The position numbers were made by a program, and so were the translations under genes. A stretch of DNA of 12,865 nt, taken from assembly GCA_043747765.1 (NCBI GenBank), contig JAYTOM010000297.1:1-12865 (forward strand), given 5' to 3'. This DNA is from WLMZ01 sp043747765. GTDB lineage: Bacteria; Actinomycetota; Acidimicrobiia; Acidimicrobiales; Ilumatobacteraceae. How positions within the stretch are numbered: the stretch's first letter is position 1; the number at the start of each line of letters is the position of its first letter. Of this stretch, positions 8,131-12,865 are shown piece by piece. The notes below the pieces were generated by a model. That model did not search any database. It worked only from the letters and a program-made list of their open reading frames with translations, and had not been told where the DNA came from.

Positions 8131-8775
8131 TCAGCGGATCGGACCGGTGCGGTCGACAGCTGTGCGAGACGAGATCACTTCGTCGATGATGCCATATTCG
8201 ACAGCGGCCTGAGCCTCTATGACGAAGTCGCGGTCCGTGTCCTTGTGGATCCGCTCGATCGACTGGCCGGTGTGCTCGGCGAGGATCTCCTCCAACAGGT
8301 CGCGCATCCGCAGGATTTCCTTGGCAGCCAACTCGAGGTCGGTGACCTGTCCGTAGCCGACCTGGCCCCACGGTTGGTGCAACAGCACACGAGCATGCGG
8401 GAGGGCGAGGCGCTTGCCTTTCGTGCCGGCGGCGAGCAGTACGGCGGCCGCCGACGCAGCCTGGCCGAGGCATATCGTGGCGATGTCGTTCTTGATGAAC
8501 TGCATCGTGTCGTAGATCGCGAACAACGCGGTGACATCGCCACCGGGGCTGTTGATGTAGATGTTGATGTCCTTGTCCGGGTTCTCGCTCTCCAGGTGGA
8601 TGAGCTGAGCGCAGACGATGTTGGCAACGGCATCGTCGATGGCCGTTGGGATGAAGATGATGTTCTCACGCAGCATGCGCGAGTAGAGGTCTGAGTGACG
8701 CTCGCCGCGGCTCGTGGTCTCGATCACGTTCGGGACGTAGTAGTTACGCACCGGCTCGAGCAATGGACTGGTCAT
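8131..8775 (-). CDS. clpP: ATP-dependent Clp protease proteolytic subunit, ClpP2-like
   Basis: Serine peptidase that forms the barrel-shaped degradation chamber capped by ClpX or ClpC. The 214-residue protein has the catalytic triad Ser108 (in LGQAASAAA), His133 (in VLLHQP) and Asp183 (in DTDRDF); the Ser-His spacing of 25 is the usual one. The run CLGQAASAAAVLLAAGT, with Ala where many ClpPs have Met-Gly after the serine, is characteristic of actinobacterial ClpP2 rather than ClpP1. The ATG overlaps the tig stop (TGATG), and a GGAGAA ribosome-binding sequence lies inside the tig 3' end, so translation is probably coupled. Most actinobacteria carry clpP1 and clpP2 in tandem at this place; only one is present here. 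Confidence 0.97.
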   Translation of the reverse strand: MTSPLLEPVRNYYVPNVIETTSRGERHSDLYSRMLRENIIFIPTAIDDAVANIVCAQLIHLESENPDKDINIYINSPGGDVTALFAIYDTMQFIKNDIATICLGQAASAAAVLLAAGTKGKRLALPHARVLLHQPWGQVGYGQVTDLELAAKEILRMRDLLEEILAEHTGQSIERIHKDTDRDFVIEAQAAVEYGIIDEVISSRTAVDRTGPIR

Positions 8776-10244
8776 CAGCTGTTCTCCGTCTCGTGGTCGT
8801 CGTGGGAGTGATCGGCGTGGGAGTGATCGGCGTGGTCATGGTCGTGGTCGTGACTGTCGTGAGCATGGTCGTGATCGTGATCGTGACCGTCGTGGTCATG
8901 GCCGTCGTGGTCATGGCCGTCGTGGTCGTGGTCGTGTCCGAGCAACAGGTCGGAGTCGATCGCATGACCGTCCGGGTCGACCATCTCGACGTGATGCAGT
9001 AGCCAGTCGAGTGCCTTGCTCTTGCGCAGTTGCGCAACGAGTTCGCTCACGGCATCGTTCTTCTCGTAGGCCTTGCGGACCGCAGCGGTCTTCTGACGGA
9101 CCTCCGTACCGATCCGCTCGTACTCGTTCTCGATGTCGTCCTCGTTCACGGCGAGGTCTTCGGCGGCGGCGACTGCGCGCAGGGCGAGATCGACTTTGAC
9201 CGCTTTGATCGACTGGCCACGCAGCGACTCGACGAATGTCTCGGGGTCCTGACCGGTGGCCGACAGCCACTGGTCGAGGGCGATGCCCTGACTCTGGAAT
9301 TGCTGGACCACGTTCTGCACGCGCTGCTGCAGATCGCCCTGGACCATTGCCTCCGGCGCCTCGACATCGACGAGTTCCGACAAAACCGTCGTGACCCTGT
9401 CGATGACCTGGCTGCGAGCCTGGCCGAGCTTGTTCTCGGACAGCTTGTCCTTCAGTGCGCTGCGCCATCCGGCGACGGTGTCGTGCTCGGCGAGGTTCTC
9501 GTCGACCCACGCATCGTCGATCTCGGGCAGGACCATCTCCTGGACCAGGCTGATGGTGACTTCGAAATCTGCTGGCTCCTCGTTGCCGTTCGGTACGAGC
9601 GAGAAGGACAGTTCGTCACCGGGCACGTGACCGATGAGTTCGTCATCGAAACCGGAGGCGACCCAGCCTTTGCCGACTTCGTAGAGCCAATCCTCGGTGT
9701 TCAGCCCCGGCACAGGGTTGCCGTCACGGATTCCCTGCAGATCAATCGTGACCTGGTCTCCAACCGCAATCGGACGCTCCAGGTCGGCGAGCGTGCCATG
9801 GCGGGCGAGTTCGGTGTTCACCGCAGCGTCGACATCCTCGTCGGTTGCCTCGACAGCCGGCAGTTCGACCCGAAGGCCGCCATATCCGGGAACGGTGATC
9901 TCCGGGCGGATCTCGCACGTCGCGTCGAACTCGACCGGGCCGGTCTCCTCGCCGCCGACAATCGCGATCTCCGGGGTCGCGATCAGATCGACATCGTGCT
10001 CGCGCACGGCCTTGGCCAGGTAGTTCGGCACGCTGTCGCGCAGCGCTTGCTCACGAGCAGCAGCCACGCCGATTCGCGCTTCGAGTACCTTGCGCGGCGC
10101 TTTGCCGGCACGAAAACCGGGCAGACGGACCTCGCGGGAGATCTTACGGAATGCCGTATCAATGTCTCGGTCGAACTCTGTCTCGTCGACCGCTACAGAG
10201 AGCTTGACCTTGTTCCCCTCGAGGGGTTCCAGTGTGCTTTTCAC
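8775..10244 (-). CDS. tig: Trigger factor with a His/Asp-rich C-terminal tail
   Basis: Ribosome-associated chaperone and peptidyl-prolyl isomerase acting on nascent chains. The open frame runs upstream to 10340, but I start at the GTG at 10244 (489 aa). This puts the ribosome-docking signature GFRAGK at residues 43-48, exactly where E. coli trigger factor has it, and the N-terminus becomes MKSTLEPLEG. The ribosome-binding domain (about 1-120), FKBP-type isomerase domain (about 161-238, starting VGDQVTIDL) and helical C-terminal chaperone domain follow in order. The last 54 residues (436-489) are atypical: 21 His and 18 Asp, beginning with GHDHD repeats. Such a tail resembles the metal-binding tails of SlyD or mycobacterial GroEL1; metal binding here is an inference. 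It is first in the tig-clpP-clpX-folC run and has no Shine-Dalgarno. Confidence 0.96.
   Translation of the reverse strand: MKSTLEPLEGNKVKLSVAVDETEFDRDIDTAFRKISREVRLPGFRAGKAPRKVLEARIGVAAAREQALRDSVPNYLAKAVREHDVDLIATPEIAIVGGEETGPVEFDATCEIRPEITVPGYGGLRVELPAVEATDEDVDAAVNTELARHGTLADLERPIAVGDQVTIDLQGIRDGNPVPGLNTEDWLYEVGKGWVASGFDDELIGHVPGDELSFSLVPNGNEEPADFEVTISLVQEMVLPEIDDAWVDENLAEHDTVAGWRSALKDKLSENKLGQARSQVIDRVTTVLSELVDVEAPEAMVQGDLQQRVQNVVQQFQSQGIALDQWLSATGQDPETFVESLRGQSIKAVKVDLALRAVAAAEDLAVNEDDIENEYERIGTEVRQKTAAVRKAYEKNDAVSELVAQLRKSKALDWLLHHVEMVDPDGHAIDSDLLLGHDHDHDGHDHDGHDHDGHDHDHDHAHDSHDHDHDHADHSHADHSHDDHETENS
8778..8939 (-). repeat. Codon-level tandem repeats encoding the trigger factor His/Asp tail
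   Basis: The DNA for the tail is made of short in-frame repeats. Two adjacent perfect 15-bp copies lie at 8889-8903 and 8904-8918, followed by a degenerate third copy. A second pair of perfect 15-bp copies with a different sequence lies at 8801-8815 and 8816-8830. The unit length is a multiple of three, so gain or loss of a copy keeps the frame and changes only the tail length. Confidence 0.85.
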
Positions 10245-10253
10245 AGGTGGCCG

Positions 10254-10259
10254 AGTGTA
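10254..10259 (-). promoter_or_regulatory. tig: Possible -10 element of a near-leaderless tig promoter
   Basis: On the minus strand the hexamer TACACT (fits TANNNT) ends 9 nt before the tig GTG at 10244. Transcription would then begin at or within about 2 nt of the start codon, giving a leaderless or almost leaderless mRNA. This fits the absence of a Shine-Dalgarno before tig. No TTGACA-like -35 is present at the expected spacing, so this is a weak call. Confidence 0.3.
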
Positions 10260-10266
10260 TCGGCGC

Positions 10267-10272
10267 AGGAGG
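10267..10272 (+). promoter_or_regulatory. AGGAGG ribosome-binding site
   Basis: A perfect Shine-Dalgarno sequence 9 nt before the GTG at 10282. It is 36 nt from the alternative GTG at 10309, too far to serve it, so it favours the longer form of the small protein. Confidence 0.6.
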
Positions 10273-10281
10273 TGGCAGCGG

Positions 10282-10575
10282 GTGGGTCCGGTCGGGCACA
10301 ATGGCCGGGTGACTTTCTGGAAGCCCCACGCCCTCGCCAAGCCGCATGCCGATCAGTTGGAGCTGCGGGTCGGCGATCACGTCTCGGCGACGTCGGACCT
10401 GCAGGACGTCCCCGATGGCACGGCGGGACGGGTATTGCTCGCCAATGGCTTCAACTGGCAGCGCTACCGGATCTTGTTCGACAACGGCGTCGAACTCGGC
10501 GATCTCGATGGCCGCCAGATCGCCGCCGCAGGCAAGACGGCGAAGCGACTCGCCAAGGCCGCCTCGAAGAAGTAG
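10282..10575 (+). CDS. Small SH3/KOW-like protein with a lysine-rich tail, function unknown
   Basis: I do not recognise the family. The 97-residue product has a central part, roughly VGDHVSATSDL through DLDGRQI, whose short beta-type segments and Gly/Asp turns look like an SH3-like or KOW-like barrel. It ends in a basic Ala/Lys tail (GKTAKRLAKAASKK), as often seen in proteins that touch nucleic acid. I chose the GTG at 10282 because a perfect AGGAGG (10267-10272) lies 9 nt upstream. A GTG nine codons later (10309) would give 88 aa beginning MTFWKPHALA, and may be the conserved start. It diverges from tig with only 37 nt between the two start codons, so the two promoters must overlap the neighbouring coding regions. 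Nucleic-acid binding is an inference. Confidence 0.7.
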   Translation: MGPVGHNGRVTFWKPHALAKPHADQLELRVGDHVSATSDLQDVPDGTAGRVLLANGFNWQRYRILFDNGVELGDLDGRQIAAAGKTAKRLAKAASKK

Positions 10576-10675
10576 TCCCGGCGCCAGACGAAGCGGTCCC
10601 TGGCGCACGAACACACCCCGAGCGCGGTGTCGCGCTCTCCGTCATCCATCCGGGCATTCGTGTCGAACACATCAC
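10576..10675. other. Intergenic stretch with two hairpins
   Basis: The 100-nt gap after the small basic protein holds two inverted repeats. One is GCGCCAG (10581-10587) / CTGGCGC (10600-10606) with a 12-nt loop, starting 5 nt after the stop codon. The other is a tight GAGCGCG (10620-10626) / CGCGCTC (10631-10637) with a 4-nt loop. Neither is followed by a T-run. They may end transcription of the small gene; the loop sizes favour the second. I see no clear promoter or Shine-Dalgarno for the gene that starts at 10676. Confidence 0.5.
10620..10637. terminator. Candidate terminator hairpin after the small basic protein
   Basis: A perfect 7-bp G+C-rich stem with a GTGT loop, 44 nt after the stop codon and 38 nt before the next start. 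There is no T-tract, so it could equally be a structural element in a read-through message. Confidence 0.35.
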
Positions 10676-11539
10676 ATGAAACTCGGACGCATCCTCAGGA
10701 TTGGGGCGGCCGTTGCGATTTTGATCAGCGGCATCGTCCACCTGGACCTCTACTTCAATCAGGGTTACCGCTTCGCCTCACCGAATGCGAACTTCGGTCG
10801 CAGCCTCTTGCTGAACGCCATTGCCTCCGGGCTCATCGCCACGGCGCTCGTCTTCCGCAAGGACTGGTTCATCAAGGCTGGCGGCATCATCTTCTCGGCG
10901 AGCACCATCGCCGTCTTCGCCTACACGCACAGCAGCCACACGTTCCTCGGCTACTCCCACGGTGGCCCGGCGTTCGAGCCATCGCCGCAGGCCCAGATCG
11001 CGTTGATCGTCCAGATCGCATCGATTGTTCTGCTCGCCGCAGCGTTGCTGCCGGCGGCCGATACAGAGGACGAACCGCTCAGGCTGCCGGTCCTCGGTGG
11101 AGCATTCGCCGTTTGTGCGATCGTCCTGATCGGGCTGACGCTGAGGTGGAAGCCCGACGACACCAAGTCGGTCGCGATGGCGCCTGCATCCAGCATCGCA
11201 CCGGCACCGGGCGGACCGCCCACGACGGTGGCCGCATCGCCGGGCGCCACGCCGACGACAGCCGCAGCCGGCGGTTCGGCTCCGGCCGGTGCGCAGGCTG
11301 TTTCGATCGTCAACTTCGCGTTTGCTCCAATGGACCTCCGCGTGAAAGCCGGAACGACCGTGACGTGGACGAACAACGATTCGGCTGCGCACACGGTCGC
11401 GGCGATCGACAAGTCCTTCACCAGTGGAAATCTGGCCAAGGGTGCAACCTTCCAGTTCATGTTCGCCAAGGCCGGCACCTACAAGTACATCTGTGGGATC
11501 CACAACTACATGACTGCCACCATCTCCGTGACGGGCTGA
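10676..11539 (+). CDS. Five-helix membrane protein fused to a type I copper (cupredoxin) domain
   Basis: The 287-residue product has three parts. About five membrane helices (roughly 8-26, 43-60, 66-84, 107-126, 137-156) come first, preceded by basic residues (Lys2, Arg5, Arg8) that suggest a cytoplasmic N-terminus. A Pro/Ala/Thr-rich linker (about 168-205) leads to a plastocyanin/amicyanin-like domain (about 207-287). That domain has a complete set of type I copper ligands: His239, Cys273, His276 and Met279, in the C-x2-H-x2-M spacing of amicyanin. With five helices the copper domain would face outside, where a short-range electron carrier or copper-binding role makes sense. The outward loop after helix 3 carries His85, His88 and His95, and His22 lies near the same face. 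The ATG at 10676 has no Shine-Dalgarno. Redox partner and physiological role are unknown. Confidence 0.85.
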   Translation: MKLGRILRIGAAVAILISGIVHLDLYFNQGYRFASPNANFGRSLLLNAIASGLIATALVFRKDWFIKAGGIIFSASTIAVFAYTHSSHTFLGYSHGGPAFEPSPQAQIALIVQIASIVLLAAALLPAADTEDEPLRLPVLGGAFAVCAIVLIGLTLRWKPDDTKSVAMAPASSIAPAPGGPPTTVAASPGATPTTAAAGGSAPAGAQAVSIVNFAFAPMDLRVKAGTTVTWTNNDSAAHTVAAIDKSFTSGNLAKGATFQFMFAKAGTYKYICGIHNYMTATISVTG

Positions 11540-11550
11540 TGCCGTCACGG
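11526..11550. terminator. Hairpin spanning the cupredoxin stop codon
   Basis: A perfect 9-bp inverted repeat, CCGTGACGG (11526-11534) / CCGTCACGG (11542-11550), with a 7-nt loop that contains the TGA stop codon. It is the strongest stem found in the window. No T-run follows. It probably ends the transcript, with the left arm doing double duty as the last codons; an mRNA-stabilising role is possible. Confidence 0.5.
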
Positions 11551-11553
11551 TGC

Positions 11554-11618
11554 GTTGCATCGTGGCTTCTGCCATCGATGCATCGTGCTCCTGACATTGA
11601 TGCATCGTGTTTCTGACA
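11554..11618. repeat. Three imperfect direct repeats with a palindromic core
   Basis: Copies lie at 11554-11574, 11577-11596 and 11599-11618. The second and third agree at 18 of 20 positions; the first is more diverged and one base longer. The shared core is G(A/T)TGCATCGTG followed by a pyrimidine-rich CTG(A/C)CA end. In copies two and three GATGCATC is a perfect palindrome. The spacing of 22-23 bp is close to two helical turns. They fill the gap up to 10 nt before the PLP gene start, so they could be operator sites for its promoter, or copies of a dispersed repeat family. Confidence 0.75.
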
Positions 11619-11628
11619 ATGTGGACGG

Positions 11629-12804
11629 ATGACGTTCGCATCACTCCGGCACCGGTTCCCTGGCGTTGGCGATGGCTGGGCGCGCTTCGACGCACCGGCG
11701 GGGACCCAGATGGCCGATGTGACGATCCAAGCGATGACCGACTGGATGTCCGGCGGGCTCAATGGCTGCGGCGGTGGATCCTTCGCAGCAGCGCAGGCGT
11801 GCGACGAGTTGCTTGACCGGACGAGGGTGACCGTCGGACAGTTGTTCAACGCCGACGCGCGGGGTATCTGCTTCGGTCCGAACATGACGTCGATGACGTT
11901 CGCCCTCACACGAGCCATCGCCGAAACCCTCCGGCCCGGTGATCGAGTCGTCGGAACCCGCCTCGACCACGATGCGAACATCACTCCGTGGCGCAAGGCG
12001 TGCGACCAATCGGGCGCCGAGCACGTCCTGGCTGCCATTGATCCGTCCACCGGCACGCTGCCCGTCGAGAACGTGCTGGCGTTGATCAACGAGCACACGA
12101 AGTGGGTGACCATCCCGGGCGCCTCCAACCTGCTCGGCACCGTGCCCGACCACGCGCCGATCATCGCCGCTGCCCACGCAGTCGGTGCGAGCGTGTACGT
12201 CGACGCTGTCGCGTGGGCTCCACACCATCGCGTCGACATCGAGGCGCTCGGTTGCGACGCGTTGGTGACATCGCCGTACAAGTGGTACGGCGCGCACAGC
12301 GGGGTGCTGTGGATGCGACCCGATCTGCTCGACTCGCTTCCCGTGTTCAAGGTGCGTCCGGCCGACGACAACGGACCACGACGGTTCGAGACCGGAATGC
12401 CGAACTTCGAAGCGATCGCGGGCATCGACGCAGCGGCGCGCTTCCTGATCGAGGAAGGCATGGACAGTGTTGCGGACTACGAGAGAACCGTCTTCGAGCC
12501 GTTGCTGACGGGGTTGCAATCGATCGGCGGCGTCACGTTGTGGGGGCCTCCGGGCCTCGAGCGGCGGACTCCGACTGCGGCGTTCACCATCGACGGCGTC
12601 CACCCTGCGCACGCCGCGCGGGCGTTGGCCAATGACAAGGTTGCAGTGTGGGACGGCCACAGCTACGCCGTCGAAGTGGTCAGCCAACTCGGCCTCGCCG
12701 ACTCCGGTGGCGTCATCCGCGCAGGTGTCGCCCGCTACATCGGCGCTGAAGACGTCCAGCGCTTGCTGCGCACCGTCGAGCGTCTGGCGAGTACCGGGCG
12801 CTGA
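11629..12804 (+). CDS. Cysteine desulfurase-like PLP enzyme (class V aminotransferase, VC1184-type subfamily)
   Basis: Cytoplasmic fold-type I PLP enzyme of 391 aa. The PLP-binding lysine is Lys218 in SPYKWYGAHSGVLW. Asp192 (in VYVDAVAWAPHH) should pair with the pyridine nitrogen, and His114 in LDHDAN and Ser166-Asn167 in GASNLLG fit cofactor-site positions. Arg364 in IRAGVARYI is the expected substrate-carboxylate binder. The N-terminal FDAPAGTQMAD, the FETGMPNFEAIAG segment and WDGHSYAVEV point to the cysteine desulfurase-like group named after V. cholerae VC1184. The place where SufS-type enzymes carry the catalytic cysteine (the HCAQP-like segment) reads GHSYA here, with no Cys, so true desulfurase activity is doubtful; the reaction is unknown. 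The ATG at 11629 has only a weak purine stretch upstream (GGACGG). No suf/isc genes are adjacent. Confidence 0.88.
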   Translation: MTFASLRHRFPGVGDGWARFDAPAGTQMADVTIQAMTDWMSGGLNGCGGGSFAAAQACDELLDRTRVTVGQLFNADARGICFGPNMTSMTFALTRAIAETLRPGDRVVGTRLDHDANITPWRKACDQSGAEHVLAAIDPSTGTLPVENVLALINEHTKWVTIPGASNLLGTVPDHAPIIAAAHAVGASVYVDAVAWAPHHRVDIEALGCDALVTSPYKWYGAHSGVLWMRPDLLDSLPVFKVRPADDNGPRRFETGMPNFEAIAGIDAAARFLIEEGMDSVADYERTVFEPLLTGLQSIGGVTLWGPPGLERRTPTAAFTIDGVHPAHAARALANDKVAVWDGHSYAVEVVSQLGLADSGGVIRAGVARYIGAEDVQRLLRTVERLASTGR

Positions 12805-12865
12805 CGTTCTCGATCGGAGTCCTGCGCTCAATCAATGGGCGGCCGGGTTCTGGACGACCACAGAG
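12805..12865. other. Non-coding tail at the window edge
   Basis: The 61 nt after the PLP gene stop contain no start with a ribosome-binding site and no hairpin or repeat that I can see. Confidence 0.5.

Noticed and set aside
7129..8694. Plus-strand open frame opposite clpX and clpP (521 aa)
   Set aside because: It overlaps two certain genes on the other strand, has no recognisable motif, and its composition reflects antisense codons.
8763..9002. Val-rich plus-strand frame that looks like a membrane peptide
   Set aside because: It is the reverse complement of the GHDHD-coding repeats, where His and Asp codons read as Val/Met; there is no ribosome-binding site.
10245..10340. N-terminal extension of trigger factor up to 10340
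   Set aside because: It would shift GFRAGK away from its usual residue 43-48 position, and the extra residues look non-coding (Pro/Arg/Cys-rich).
9030..10679. Plus-strand open frame opposite tig (549 aa)
   Set aside because: It covers the trigger factor gene and then reads the small basic gene out of frame; no domain is visible.
11554..11618. Considered as a small CRISPR array
   Set aside because: Copies are nearly contiguous with gaps of only 2 nt, so there are no spacers, and no cas genes are in the window.
11641..12831. Minus-strand frame opposite the PLP enzyme (396 aa)
   Set aside because: Antisense shadow of a gene with intact PLP motifs; no domain recognised.

Overview
The window is high-GC chromosomal DNA from an actinomycete-like bacterium. 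I would place it in or near the class Acidimicrobiia (Ilumatobacter-like), but that placement is an inference from protein character, not a computed phylogeny. Supporting signs are the gene order tig-clpP-clpX-folC-ndk-mreBCD-mrdA-(rodA), which matches the streptomycete arrangement except that valS is missing between clpX and folC. The single ClpP is of the actinobacterial ClpP2 type, and GTG starts are frequent.

Positions 1-10244 are almost entirely coded on the minus strand and read from right to left. The first block is protein folding and quality control plus folate: trigger factor (tig), ClpP, ClpX and FolC, with short gaps or a 1-nt overlap. A perfect 7-bp hairpin lies between folC and ndk and could end or attenuate this transcript. 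The second block is ndk followed by the cell-elongation genes mreB, mreC, mreD and mrdA (PBP2). The first codons of a further gene, probably rodA, overlap the mrdA stop at the window edge. MreB, MreC, MreD, PBP2 and RodA together form the rod complex (elongasome) that builds lateral-wall peptidoglycan.

Positions 10282-12804 are coded on the plus strand, divergently from tig. They hold a small uncharacterised SH3/KOW-like protein with a lysine-rich tail, a five-helix membrane protein fused to a type I copper (cupredoxin) domain, and a fold-type I PLP enzyme of the cysteine-desulfurase-like VC1184 group. The gaps here carry hairpins and a cluster of three imperfect 20-21 bp direct repeats just before the PLP gene.

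The core genes are conventional. The unusual points are: a 54-residue His/Asp tail on trigger factor; a Ser/Thr/Pro-rich insertion that splits the MreC domain; one ClpP2-type subunit with no ClpP1 beside it; the membrane-cupredoxin fusion with an outward-facing His cluster; and the repeat cluster at 11554-11618. I found no CRISPR array, insertion sequence, tRNA, rRNA or recognisable defence system.
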